Source: Clostridia bacterium (GTDB taxonomy: Bacteria; Bacillota; Clostridia; Oscillospirales; Acutalibacteraceae). From it: a DNA stretch of 64,000 bases. The notes beneath the pieces were generated by a model that was not told the DNA's origin, made no database searches, and saw only the letters and a program-made list of their open reading frames with translations. Made by a program: the position numbers and the translations under genes. The first letter of the stretch is position 1; each line of letters begins with the position of its first letter. Below are positions 27,873 to 36,341 of the stretch, in pieces. The DNA lies in assembly GCA_017410605.1 (NCBI GenBank), contig JAFQQN010000002.1, positions 1-64,000 of the forward strand, read 5' to 3'.

Positions 27873-28535
27873 ATGGTAAATATTAATGAACTTAAATTTG
27901 ATGAAAAGGGTCTTATACCTGCAATAGTTGTTGACAGTCTTTCTAAAAAGGTTTTAACCCTTGCTTATATGAATAAAGAAAGCCTTGAAATTTCTTTGAA
28001 AAAGGGGCTTACCTGTTTTTACAGCCGTTCAAGAAACGAGCTTTGGCTCAAGGGTGAAACTAGCGGAAATTATCAGCATATAGTGTCTATTACTGCCGAT
28101 TGTGATAAAGACGCATTAGTAGTTATGGTAGAAAAAGACGGCCCTGCCTGTCATACAGGTAGTGACAGTTGCTTTACCGCACCTGTTTTCCAAAGTGACG
28201 AGCTTAGTGAATTTTCATTAGACGGATTGTATGAGCTTTTAGAAGGACGCAAGGAAAATATGCCACAGGGCTCTTACACTACCTATCTTTTCGAAAAGGG
28301 TATAGATAAAATCCTTAAAAAAATTGGTGAGGAATCTACCGAGGTTATAATTGCAGGTAAGGCTGATGATAAAAAAGAAACTGTTTATGAGATTGCCGAT
28401 TTGGCCTATCATATTATGGTTATGATGGTTGAAATGGGAATTTCTTTAGAGGACGTTAGAAAAGAATTAGCATCTCGCCATATTATTGACCATAAGGTTA
28501 AACAGGAAAAGATGGTAAGTGATAATGAAAACTGA
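27873..28535 (+). CDS. hisIE: Bifunctional HisI-HisE (PR-AMP cyclohydrolase/PR-ATP pyrophosphatase)
   Basis: A fusion of 220 residues. The N-terminal cyclohydrolase (about 1-110) shows YMNKESLEISL, YSRSRNELWLKGETSGN and the metal site ITADCDKDALVVMV. The C-terminal MazG-like pyrophosphatase (about 115-220) shows GSYTTYLF, KKIGEESTEVIIAGK and the EIADLAYH helix. It carries out steps two and three of the pathway. Its end overlaps hisK. Confidence 0.96.
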   Translation: MVNINELKFDEKGLIPAIVVDSLSKKVLTLAYMNKESLEISLKKGLTCFYSRSRNELWLKGETSGNYQHIVSITADCDKDALVVMVEKDGPACHTGSDSCFTAPVFQSDELSEFSLDGLYELLEGRKENMPQGSYTTYLFEKGIDKILKKIGEESTEVIIAGKADDKKETVYEIADLAYHIMVMMVEMGISLEDVRKELASRHIIDHKVKQEKMVSDNEN

Positions 28536-29328
28536 TTATCACATTCATACTAGCCTTTGTGACGGAAAAGACTTACCTGAGGATATAGTTAAAACCGCCA
28601 TCGAAAAGGGCTTTGGCATTATTGGTTTTTCGGGTCACGGATATACCGCTTTTGATAATAGCTACTGTATGTCACTTAAAGATGAGGCAGAGTATTTTAA
28701 CACCATTACGGCTCTAAAAAATAAGTATAAAGATAAAATTAAAATACTTTGCGGTATAGAGCAAGATTATTTTGAGCCTAAACCTATGAATAATTACGAC
28801 TATGTAATAGGCTCTGTTCATTATGTAAAGGTAGACGGGGAATATATACCCATTGACGAGAGTAAAGAGGTTTTTAAGGCTCTTATAAGTGATAACTTTG
28901 GCGGCGACTTTGAAGCCTTGGCCAAGGTGTATTTTGAAAGTGTTGGTAATTTACTAAATGAGGTTGAGGCAGATATTATAGGCCATTTCGACCTTATAAC
29001 CAAGTTTAATGAGGTTTTAAATATCTGTGAGACAGAAAAGTATTTAAACTATGCCTTTTCGGCTGTTCAAAAGCTTATACCCGCCCAAAAGCCTTTTGAA
29101 ATTAATGTTGGCGCAATGACAAGAGGGTATAAAAAATCGCCCTACCCGTCTGAAAAAATATTAAAGGAAATAAACCGTCTTGGGGGAAAGATAATTATAA
29201 CCGGTGACTGCCATAATAAAGAGTGGCTTGGCGCTTATTTTGAACAGGCAAAAGAACTTGCTAAAAAATGTGGCTTTAAGACCGCCCTTTATTTAACCGA
29301 AAACGGCTTTGAGGAATATTGTTTATAG
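28525..29328 (+). CDS. hisK: Histidinol-phosphatase, PHP type
   Basis: PHP-family phosphatase of 267 residues that removes phosphate from histidinol phosphate. Metal ligands are seen in DYHIHTSLCDGK, GIEQDYF, VIGSVHYV, IIGHFDLI and TGDCHN. Choice of the ATG at 28525 gives the normal MKTDYHIHTS start; a GTG six bases earlier is also in frame. It closes the histidine operon, giving a complete pathway in ten genes. Confidence 0.93.
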   Translation: MKTDYHIHTSLCDGKDLPEDIVKTAIEKGFGIIGFSGHGYTAFDNSYCMSLKDEAEYFNTITALKNKYKDKIKILCGIEQDYFEPKPMNNYDYVIGSVHYVKVDGEYIPIDESKEVFKALISDNFGGDFEALAKVYFESVGNLLNEVEADIIGHFDLITKFNEVLNICETEKYLNYAFSAVQKLIPAQKPFEINVGAMTRGYKKSPYPSEKILKEINRLGGKIIITGDCHNKEWLGAYFEQAKELAKKCGFKTALYLTENGFEEYCL

Positions 29329-29336
29329 ATTTTTGT

Positions 29337-29370
29337 AACCGTCTGATAAATTTTTATTAGGCGGTTATTT
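29337..29370 (+). terminator. Terminator of the histidine operon
   Basis: AACCGTCTGATAAA (29337-29350) pairs with TTTATTAGGCGGTT (29353-29366) with two wobbles, then ATTTTAT. Confidence 0.8.
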
Positions 29371-29375
29371 TATAC

Positions 29376-29404
29376 TTGAAAAATACCCCTTAGGGGTATA
29401 TAAT
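29376..29404 (+). promoter_or_regulatory. Copper-responsive promoter with CsoR-type operator in the spacer
   Basis: TTGAAA (29376-29381), 17-base spacer, TATAAT (29399-29404). The spacer holds the palindrome ATACCCC-TTA-GGGGTAT (29383-29399), the G-tract dyad typical of CsoR operators. A bound repressor would occlude both promoter boxes. The regulator csoR is in the same operon. Confidence 0.85.
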
Positions 29405-29419
29405 AATAATGGTGATTAT

Positions 29420-31624
29420 ATGAAAAATGAAGTTTATAAAATAAGTGGAATGCACTGCGCCGCCTGTTCGGCTGCCGTTGACCGTGTTATGAAACGGTTA
29501 GAGGGTGTCGACCAGTGTGAGGTAAACCTTATTACCGAAAAAATGACGGTGAGCTATGACCCTAAAAAGGTCAGCTTTGAAGATTTTAAAAGGGTTATAG
29601 AAAAAGCTGGGTTTGGTATAAGTAAGGCTGATAGTGAAAAGCCTGTTTCAAAGGCAGAAAAAAAGCCAATTTCCCTTATAATAGCCGGAGCGCTTTCTGC
29701 TATACTTCTTTATGTTTCAATGGGGCAGATGTTTTATAGTAATCTGCCGGTGTTTCCCTTTATGAGTATGAACCAAAATCCCATAGGTTTTGCTATTACC
29801 CAAATTGTTTTAACCGTTCCGGTAATGTTTATTGGCAAAAGGTTTTTTATTGTTGGTTTTTCTTCTTTATTTAAGGGCACACCTAATATGGATTCCTTGG
29901 TTGCCGTTGGTTCAACAGCCTCTTTTATTTACAGCCTTGTTACTACCTTTGGGTTAAAGGCAAATCCACACGGGGTTCATAACCTATATTTTGAATCAGT
30001 TGCGGTTGTTATTACCCTTGTAATGCTTGGAAAATATTTTGAGCAAAAAAGCAAGGAAAAAACCACAGATGCTATAAAAAAGCTTATGGCTCTCACCCCC
30101 GATATTTCTCACCTTTGTAAGGGGGAAGAGGTGGTTGATGCCCCTACTTCTAAAATAAAGGTGGGGGACACGGTTCTTGTAAAGCCGGGTGAAAAGATTC
30201 CCTTAGACGGCAAGGTTATTCGGGGGGAAAGCAGTGTAGATGAGTCTATGCTTACCGGAGAAAGTATGCCCATTATAAAAGTAAAGGGCGACAATGTTAC
30301 CGGGGGAAGCCTTAATATTAACGGCGCTGTTTATGTTGAGGTTACGAAAGTTGGAAAGGATACAACCCTTTCTAAAATAATAGCCTTTGTAGAAAATGCT
30401 CAGGCAAAAAAAGCACCTATTTCTAAGGTGGCAGACAAGGTGGCTGGTGTTTTTGTACCTACGGTTATGGCAATTGCCGTTCTTTCTGCTTTAATTTGGC
30501 TGATTTTTACTAAAGACCTTTCCTTTGCGGTAAGAATTTTTACAAGCGTACTTGTTATTGCCTGTCCTTGCGCATTGGGTCTTGCAACACCTACGGCGGT
30601 TATGGTTGGCACAGGCCTTGGCGCCGCCAACGGAATTTTAATAAAAAATGGCGAGGCCTTAGAGCTAACCCATAAGGTTAAGGTGGCCGTTTTTGATAAA
30701 ACCGGTACAGTAACTGCGGGAAAGCCCTCGGTTACAGATGTTATTTCAGATGATAAAATAAGGCTAATTTGCCTTGCGGCTGCCTGTGAAAGCGTGTCAG
30801 ACCACCCAATTGCTTCGGCAATTTTAAGCTATGTAAAAGATAATAATATTTCCATTAAGGCACCAAGCAGTGCCGAAAATATACCCGGGAAGGGTATTAA
30901 ATGTGAATTTGAGGGTCAAGAAATAATGGTAGGCAGTCTTCAGCTTTTTGAAGAGTGTCAGGTGGATTTTTCAATGTTTTCAGGTGAAATTTCTACCCTT
31001 TTGGGCTCAGGCAAAACTGTTATGCTGGTTGCAGAAAACAAAATTGCTATTGGTGTTATTGCTGTCGCCGATAGCCTAAAAGACGGGGTGGTTGCCACCT
31101 TTGAAAGGCTTAAAGGTATGGGTGTAAAAACCGTTTTACTTTCAGGTGATAATAAGGCGGCGGCTGAGCATATTGGTTCTCTTATAAAAGCAGATTTGGT
31201 TTATTCCTCGGTTTTGCCTAATGAAAAGGCCAAGAAAATAGCTGAGCTTAAAGAAAAGTTTGGAACCATTTTAATGGTTGGCGACGGAATTAACGATGCC
31301 CCCGCTCTAGCTACGGCAGATGTAGGCTGTGCCGTCGGTTCGGGAAGCGATATAGCTATAGAATCATCAGATATTGTTCTTATAAAGAATAAAATTGATG
31401 ACATTCCCAAGGCAATAAAATTAAGCCGTTTAACCCTTCGCACAATAAAGCAGAACCTTTTTTGGGCCTTCTGTTATAATGTTATTTGTATTCCTATTGC
31501 GGCGGGTGTTTTGTTTGCCTTTGGCGGGCCAATGCTAAGCCCTATGATTGCCGGACTTGCAATGTCTTTTAGCTCTGTTTGTGTTGTTTCAAATGCTTTA
31601 AAATTGAGGTTTAAAAAGCTATGA
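29420..31624 (+). CDS. copA: Copper-exporting P1B-type ATPase CopA
   Basis: A 734-residue heavy-metal ATPase that pumps Cu(I) out of the cell. It has one N-terminal HMA domain (MHCAAC, Cys13 and Cys16), eight membrane helices, the actuator motif TGES, the transmembrane metal motif Cys382-Pro-Cys384, the phosphorylation site DKTGT near residue 426, the HP motif SDHPIASAI and the hinge [10 protein letters not shown]. These are diagnostic of the Cu(I) class. The stop overlaps csoR by four bases. Confidence 0.95.
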   Translation: MKNEVYKISGMHCAACSAAVDRVMKRLEGVDQCEVNLITEKMTVSYDPKKVSFEDFKRVIEKAGFGISKADSEKPVSKAEKKPISLIIAGALSAILLYVSMGQMFYSNLPVFPFMSMNQNPIGFAITQIVLTVPVMFIGKRFFIVGFSSLFKGTPNMDSLVAVGSTASFIYSLVTTFGLKANPHGVHNLYFESVAVVITLVMLGKYFEQKSKEKTTDAIKKLMALTPDISHLCKGEEVVDAPTSKIKVGDTVLVKPGEKIPLDGKVIRGESSVDESMLTGESMPIIKVKGDNVTGGSLNINGAVYVEVTKVGKDTTLSKIIAFVENAQAKKAPISKVADKVAGVFVPTVMAIAVLSALIWLIFTKDLSFAVRIFTSVLVIACPCALGLATPTAVMVGTGLGAANGILIKNGEALELTHKVKVAVFDKTGTVTAGKPSVTDVISDDKIRLICLAAACESVSDHPIASAILSYVKDNNISIKAPSSAENIPGKGIKCEFEGQEIMVGSLQLFEECQVDFSMFSGEISTLLGSGKTVMLVAENKIAIGVIAVADSLKDGVVATFERLKGMGVKTVLLSGDNKAAAEHIGSLIKADLVYSSVLPNEKAKKIAELKEKFGTILMVGDGINDAPALATADVGCAVGSGSDIAIESSDIVLIKNKIDDIPKAIKLSRLTLRTIKQNLFWAFCYNVICIPIAAGVLFAFGGPMLSPMIAGLAMSFSSVCVVSNALKLRFKKL

Positions 31625-31914
31625 ATGAATGTTGCAATAAATTAAAACACCGTAGCGAGGCAGAAAAAAAGGGTCTTTTAAACCGCCTTAGCCGAATAGA
31701 GGGTCAACTTCGTGGAATAAAAAATATGCTAAATGAAGACAAATATTGTATTGATATTTTAACTCAGATTTCGGCCGTAAGGGCGGCTCTTGGGGCTTTA
31801 GGCGAGAAGCTTTTAGAAGACCATATTAACACTTGTGTTGTAAACGGAATTAAAAAGGGTGATGAACAAATTATATCCGAACTCACCGATAGTATAAAAA
31901 AATTAATTAAATAG
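31621..31914 (+). CDS. csoR: CsoR family copper-sensing repressor
   Basis: A 97-residue all-helical repressor of the CsoR/FrmR/RcnR group. The Cu(I) ligand set Cys43-His68-Cys72 ([14 protein letters not shown]) is intact and identifies copper rather than nickel or formaldehyde sensing. Conserved [12 protein letters not shown] lies near residues 22-33. Two extra N-terminal cysteines (NECCNK) are unusual. Copper release of the G-tract operator upstream of copA is the expected regulation. Confidence 0.93.
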   Translation: MNECCNKLKHRSEAEKKGLLNRLSRIEGQLRGIKNMLNEDKYCIDILTQISAVRAALGALGEKLLEDHINTCVVNGIKKGDEQIISELTDSIKKLIK

Positions 31915-31924
31915 GAGAATAGTT

Positions 31925-32122
31925 ATGGAAAGAAAAATTTTAGTACCGGATATGCACTGTGAAAACTGTGTCAGAAGAATTAAGGAAGCTTTAAGTGAGC
32001 TTAAAATCGAAGCAAAAATTGACCTCGACAGTAAAACAGTGACTGTTTTAGGTTGCGAAAATTGCTTCGAAACTGCATTTAATGAAATTTATGATTTAGG
32101 CTTTACACCTAATAAAATGTGA
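31925..32122 (+). CDS. copZ: CopZ-like copper chaperone
   Basis: A 65-residue HMA-fold protein with metal motif MHCENC (Cys12, Cys15), likely to carry Cu(I) to CopA. A second CxxC pair, GCENC (Cys44, Cys47), lies in the loop after the third strand and is not part of the standard fold; it might bind a second metal ion. Last gene of copA-csoR-copZ, before a terminator. Confidence 0.85.
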   Translation: MERKILVPDMHCENCVRRIKEALSELKIEAKIDLDSKTVTVLGCENCFETAFNEIYDLGFTPNKM

Positions 32123-32129
32123 TTTAACT

Positions 32130-32165
32130 AAAAAACCTTGGATTTAAAAAATCCAAGGTTTGGCT
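32130..32165. terminator. Terminator between copZ and the SGNH hydrolase gene
   Basis: AACCTTGGATTT (32134-32145) pairs perfectly with AAATCCAAGGTT (32149-32160). The A-run on the left gives a U-tract on the minus strand, so it mainly ends the minus-strand gene. Confidence 0.8.
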
Positions 32166-32166
32166 A

Positions 32167-32847
32167 TTATTTATTAGTTAACTCAATAAGTGTCGGCTCA
32201 ATATGTTCGAAGAAGCGCTTTGCAATTTGCTCCATACCGAAGTCACCGGGGTGGTTGAATTTTCCGTGGGTTTCGGGAATATCCCTAATGCCTTCCATAG
32301 TAATAAACGGCTCGTTATATTTCTCAGCAATCGCTTTCTTTTCTGCATCCAGAACGGGGCGAATATAAAAGCCTTCAGAATGGAAAAATTTCACATTTCC
32401 GTTATCTAAATAGTTTCTGAGCTCTTCATAGGCGGCTCCAAATTTTTTTGGCGGATTTTCCATTAAATCGTAATCCTTGGAAACGTTGGCGCCATAGAAC
32501 ATAATTACAATGTTGGGCGAAAAATCACGCGCTTCGTAATAGGTTTCTTCAGGACCTTTATCAAAAAATGTTCTTGCATAATTTGCAACCTGCGCAATTC
32601 CAAAAGCCAGATTTTTATCGTACTTTTCAGAAATCCATTTTACTATAAGGTGAACATAGTCCTTATCAATACTGCTTGCAGCCATTCCGCAGTTGTTATT
32701 CCAGCCTACTTCAGGCTTGGGGGCATGTTTAGTAATGGAATTGCCGACAAAAAGTATTCTTACTTTGCTTTTTTCATTATCAAAAAGATAAACATTGTTA
32801 GGGTTTTGACCATAGGCAGGAATGATATTTTCTTGAAAATCTTTCAT
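32167..32847 (-). CDS. SGNH/GDSL family hydrolase
   Basis: A 226-residue cytoplasmic esterase-like protein without signal peptide. Catalytic Ser37 is in the block I variant VGNSIT; block III is FYGANV and the catalytic Asp/His motif is NHPGDFG near residue 195. These fit SGNH hydrolases acting on acylated sugars. The protein may deacetylate carbohydrate substrates, in line with the glycoside hydrolases of this region, but no neighbour fixes its role. It stands alone, divergent from the ClC gene. Confidence 0.72.
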   Translation of the reverse strand: MKDFQENIIPAYGQNPNNVYLFDNEKSKVRILFVGNSITKHAPKPEVGWNNNCGMAASSIDKDYVHLIVKWISEKYDKNLAFGIAQVANYARTFFDKGPEETYYEARDFSPNIVIMFYGANVSKDYDLMENPPKKFGAAYEELRNYLDNGNVKFFHSEGFYIRPVLDAEKKAIAEKYNEPFITMEGIRDIPETHGKFNHPGDFGMEQIAKRFFEHIEPTLIELTNK

Positions 32848-33028
32848 AGTACGAAGCTCCTTTATGAATGAGTATGTTAAAATGCGGATAACCTTTTTTA
32901 TTATGCTTCATCGGATTTGAAAAATCAAGGACAATTTAGAAATTGTCCTATAAATTTTTGATATTTACAAATTTTAAAGGTTATGTTATAGTTATCTGGC
33001 TGTAAACTATTGATTGTTCGGTGATAAT

Positions 33029-34258
33029 ATGAATAATATTTTAAAAGAAAACTTTATATGGATTAAAAACTATTTTTTTGCCTTTTTAAAATGGCTGGCG
33101 TTAGGGCTTATTATGGGCATAATTGCAGGTGTTATAGGCGCCGCCTTTGCCCATAGTATAGAGCTAGTTACCCATTTTAGAGCCAATTATAGCCATATTA
33201 TATATTTTCTTCCTATTGGTGGACTTGTTATAACTGCCATTTATAAATTGTGCAAAACATCGGGAATTGGCACTAACGATGTGTTTGAGGGGGTAAAAAC
33301 AGAAAGACACGTCCCATTTTTACTTGCGCCCTCTGTGTTTTTAGGTACGGTAATTACCCACCTTTTAGGCGGTTCTGCAGGTAGAGAAGGTGCTGCCTTA
33401 CAGCTTGGAGGCAGTATTGCCGGTTTTATTGGAAAGGCTTTTCGCCTTAAGGAGAATGCCAGACATATTCTTTTAATGTGTGGAATGGGCGCATTTTTTT
33501 CAGCCCTCTTCGGTACACCTATTGGTGCTTTTGTGTTTGCCATTGAGGTTGTAAGTGTTGGCAGTTTTTGTTCTGCGGCCCTTTTCCCCGGAATAGTTTC
33601 TTCATTAACTGCTTATTTTGTGGCCGGTATGTTGAATGTAAAGCCTGAACGGTTTTTAGTTTCGGCTATTCCAAAAGTGTCGGTTTTGGTTGTTCTTAAG
33701 GTTGTTTTAATAGCTGTTTTAGGGGCAACTTTAAGCATTGTGTTTTGCAAAGCACTGCACATTTTTGAAAAAGTCTTTAAAAAATATTTTAATAATGAAT
33801 ATCTTCGTATTTTTGTTGGCGGATGTATAATAATTATACTTTCTCTCTTGTTTGGAAAGGATTATACCGGAGGCGGAATAGATGTTATAAACAGAATTTT
33901 TGAAGAGGGGACGGTTAAGCCCGAGGCCTTTTTGCTTAAAATTTTGTTTACATCGGTGACTCTTGCGGCGGGGTTTAAAGGGGGAGAAATTGTTCCGACA
34001 ATTTTTATTGGTGCAACCCTTGGGGGTGCGGCAAGTGGTTTTTTAGGGCTTGATACTGCCTTCAGTGCCGCAGTTTCTGTGGCGGCGCTTTTTAGTGGTG
34101 TTACCAACTGCCCCTTGGCTACGATTTTTCTTTGCTTAGAACTTTTCGGCCCCGAGGGTATAATCTTCTTTGCTTTGGGTTCTGTAATAAGTTTTCTTCT
34201 TTCAGGGTCTTGCAGTTTGTATTCTAGTCAGAGATTGGAGTTTTCTAAGGTTGATTAA
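33029..34258 (+). CDS. ClC family anion channel/antiporter
   Basis: A 409-residue membrane protein of about ten helices. The GREGA motif in LLGGSAGREGAALQLGG keeps the gating glutamate used by proton-coupled ClC antiporters, and FKGGEIVPTIFIGATLGG is the second half-site. GxEGx details differ from the canonical chloride type (the N-terminal GSGIP motif reads KTSGIG), so it might belong to the ClC-F fluoride-exporter side of the family; this cannot be settled without alignment. The start at 33029 follows cggtgat. A promoter TTTACA-17-TATAGT lies near 32963-32991. Confidence 0.82.
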   Translation: MNNILKENFIWIKNYFFAFLKWLALGLIMGIIAGVIGAAFAHSIELVTHFRANYSHIIYFLPIGGLVITAIYKLCKTSGIGTNDVFEGVKTERHVPFLLAPSVFLGTVITHLLGGSAGREGAALQLGGSIAGFIGKAFRLKENARHILLMCGMGAFFSALFGTPIGAFVFAIEVVSVGSFCSAALFPGIVSSLTAYFVAGMLNVKPERFLVSAIPKVSVLVVLKVVLIAVLGATLSIVFCKALHIFEKVFKKYFNNEYLRIFVGGCIIIILSLLFGKDYTGGGIDVINRIFEEGTVKPEAFLLKILFTSVTLAAGFKGGEIVPTIFIGATLGGAASGFLGLDTAFSAAVSVAALFSGVTNCPLATIFLCLELFGPEGIIFFALGSVISFLLSGSCSLYSSQRLEFSKVD

Positions 34259-34295
34259 AAAAGCGTTCTCGATAATTTCGAGAACGCTTTTTTAT
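34256..34295. terminator. Bidirectional terminator between ClC gene and manA
   Basis: AAGCGTTCTCGA (34261-34272) and TCGAGAACGCTT (34278-34289) pair perfectly, flanked by A- and T-runs suitable for both convergent transcripts. Confidence 0.9.
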
Positions 34296-34302
34296 CTGAA
34301 AA

Positions 34303-35334
34303 TTAGTATTCAGCCACACATAAAATAATTTTCATATTGCCTTTCCAGTTTAAATCCCCGCTGTTAGCCGAAATAAAGAAACAATCACTCTTTTTAAGGC
34401 TTATTTCTTTAGAGTCGGCTAATACACTGCCCTCGCCATCGGTAACAACGGCAACACAGTATTTATCTTTCATATTGAAAGAGCATTCTCCGTCAACCAT
34501 AAGGGCACTCATTGAAAATTTATCTGTAAGGCTTTTGTCCACAATGGGGGAAAGTGAGTTTGGTGTAAACTTGGCGGTTCGCTTATAAAGGGCAGTAGTT
34601 TCTTCTGCAGACTTGCCCTCGAAAACAAAGCAATCAAACATTTTATCAAAACCAAGACCGCCGTGGAGTTTTACATCTGCAAGTTCAACACCCGAGGGGG
34701 TAACCCTTTCGGGAATAACCATTAAATCGCTGGGTTCTTGCAGTTCTATCATAAAACATCCGCCGCCAATAGCGTGGGGCACACCGCCATTAACAAACCA
34801 TAAATCGCCGGGCTTTACCTCAAAACGGTGAAGGCAATCAAGCATACCGTCAACATCTTGTTTTTCAAAAAGTTCTACCCATTTTTCCTTAGTAATACCC
34901 GGCTTAAAGCCTAGATAAACTCCTGCGCCAGGCTCGGTATCTAAAAAGTACCAACACTCGGTTTTACCAAAATCGGAATGAAAATGCTCTTTAGCAAAGG
35001 GAATGGTGGGGTGGCACTGAATTACAAGTCGCTCAGCCGAATCTAAAAGTTTAACCAAAATAGACATTTTGTTGTCGTGCTTTTTGGCCAGTGCCTGTCC
35101 TAATATTGCGGTGGGGTCGGCCTCTAAAACCTCTTTAAATGTTTTACCGTCTTCACAAATGCTAAGCCCCTCACCTTTAATAGGTCTGTCTGGGTTAAAG
35201 GCTTCAACAGTAGATGCAAGCCATTCCTCGGGGTTTCGGCTATCCTCACATACCGTTTTGCCACCAAATTTGTCAATTCTTTTTCCGCCATAATAGGCCC
35301 TGTGTACTCTGTTTTCTTTGAATTTATAAATCAT
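34303..35334 (-). CDS. manA: Mannose-6-phosphate isomerase, class I
   Basis: Zinc cupin isomerase linking mannose 6-phosphate and fructose 6-phosphate, 343 residues. Metal-site motifs are QCHPTIPFAKEHF and FGKTECWYFLD, and the late PHAIGGGCFMIELQEPSD carries the remaining histidine. The start at 35334 (MIYKFKENRV) has agagg nine bases upstream. It lies directly downstream of the rpiR-type gene and both are transcribed on the minus strand, 15 bases apart, so they form an operon. Confidence 0.9.
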   Translation of the reverse strand: MIYKFKENRVHRAYYGGKRIDKFGGKTVCEDSRNPEEWLASTVEAFNPDRPIKGEGLSICEDGKTFKEVLEADPTAILGQALAKKHDNKMSILVKLLDSAERLVIQCHPTIPFAKEHFHSDFGKTECWYFLDTEPGAGVYLGFKPGITKEKWVELFEKQDVDGMLDCLHRFEVKPGDLWFVNGGVPHAIGGGCFMIELQEPSDLMVIPERVTPSGVELADVKLHGGLGFDKMFDCFVFEGKSAEETTALYKRTAKFTPNSLSPIVDKSLTDKFSMSALMVDGECSFNMKDKYCVAVVTDGEGSVLADSKEISLKKSDCFFISANSGDLNWKGNMKIILCVAEY

Positions 35335-35349
35335 ATTTATCAACCTCTC

Positions 35350-36189
35350 TTAGGATTTTTTGTTTTGCAGGGCAGTTTCTGTGTTGTATATTGCTTCAAT
35401 TGCAGCTTTATCGGCATTGACAACAATATAAGTATAAATGGTATCAAAAATGGCTAATTGAGCAATACGAGAGCTCATAGCCAGTATTGAACGTTGGGTT
35501 TCTTCGGCTTTGGTGAAAAGCTTTATGTCAGATTCTTTTAAAATTGGTGGACTTCCATAGTTGGTAATGCAAATTGTTGTGGCACCGCTCATTTTGGCTA
35601 AACGAAGCGCCTCAATAATATCTGTAGAAGAGCCTGAGTGAGATACACCTATGGCAACATCCCCCGGCGCTAAATGTGAGGCAATAATGGCCTGAAGATG
35701 GTTGTCTGAACAGCTTTGTGAATTAAGCCCGAGCCTTAAAAATTTGTGGGCGGCATCCCTGGCTACAGCCGCAGAGTTACCAAGGCCGAAAATAATAATT
35801 CGTTTAGCTTTCATAATTGTTTGGGCGGCCTTTTGAAGCTCGTCTTCATCTAATACGGCCTCGGTGTTTTGAAGAGCAACAGAAATATCGTTAATTCGCT
35901 TTTGAAAAATATTAAAACAACTGTCTTCCTTTGTTATTTCAAGTGCAACGCCCGATGTATCGCCTATTTGACTTGCTATGCCTATTTTAAGGCCTTGGTA
36001 CCCCTCAAACCCCAAACGGCGAGAAAAACGCACCACCGTTGCATCTCCGCAACCACAGTTGTTGGCTAGGTCGCTTATAGAGGTTCCTAAAATATCATGT
36101 GGGTGTCTAAGTATGTAATCGGCTATTTTTTTCTCACCCGGCCCCAGTTGATTGTAGAGAGAATATATTTTGTGAATAATAGATTCCAT
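35350..36189 (-). CDS. RpiR family sugar-phosphate-responsive regulator
   Basis: A 279-residue transcription factor: an N-terminal HTH of the RpiR type (residues 1-75, SISDLANNCGCGDATVVRFSRRLGFEGYQGLK) and a C-terminal SIS domain (about 105-265, FGLGNSAAVARDAAHKF and VSHSGSSTDIIEALRLAK) that senses a phosphosugar. The start at 36189 follows gagggt; the longer reading places that site inside the gene. It is divergent from the sugar-oxidation operon and likely controls it, itself and manA through the palindrome at 36203. Confidence 0.92.
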   Translation of the reverse strand: MESIIHKIYSLYNQLGPGEKKIADYILRHPHDILGTSISDLANNCGCGDATVVRFSRRLGFEGYQGLKIGIASQIGDTSGVALEITKEDSCFNIFQKRINDISVALQNTEAVLDEDELQKAAQTIMKAKRIIIFGLGNSAAVARDAAHKFLRLGLNSQSCSDNHLQAIIASHLAPGDVAIGVSHSGSSTDIIEALRLAKMSGATTICITNYGSPPILKESDIKLFTKAEETQRSILAMSSRIAQLAIFDTIYTYIVVNADKAAIEAIYNTETALQNKKS

Positions 36190-36202
36190 ATTAACCCTCA
36201 AA

Positions 36203-36219
36203 ATGAAAATTATTTTCAT
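36203..36219. promoter_or_regulatory. Perfect palindromic operator for the RpiR regulator
   Basis: ATGAAAAT-T-ATTTTCAT, 8+1+8 perfect. It sits just downstream of the -10 box (complement of 36221-36226) of the regulator's own promoter, where binding would repress. GAAAAT/ATTTTC dyads are typical of RpiR proteins. Palindrome seen; protein-site pairing inferred. Confidence 0.75.
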
Positions 36220-36220
36220 C

Positions 36221-36249
36221 ATTATACCATACAAAAGACGGAAAATCAA
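36221..36249 (-). promoter_or_regulatory. Promoter of the rpiR-manA unit
   Basis: On the minus strand TTGATT (complement of 36244-36249), 17-base spacer, TATAAT (complement of 36221-36226). Confidence 0.7.
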
Positions 36250-36278
36250 GGAAAATGGAAGTTTTTTTCGAAAAATTG

Positions 36279-36307
36279 TTGAAAAAAATAATTATGTTTG
36301 ATAAAAT
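36279..36307 (+). promoter_or_regulatory. Promoter of the sugar-oxidation operon
   Basis: TTGAAA (36279-36284), 17-base spacer, TAAAAT (36302-36307), then ggaggt before the ATG at 36342. An imperfect dyad TTTTTTC (36263-36269) / GAAAAAA (36281-36287) overlaps the -35 and could be a second regulator site. Confidence 0.65.
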
Positions 36308-36341
36308 TTTATTGTAAGAAAAATACCATCGGAGGTAAAGG

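Noticed and set aside
32880..33028. Fluoride riboswitch upstream of the ClC gene
   Set aside because: The conserved riboswitch core could not be found; only a simple hairpin (about 32931-32950) is present.
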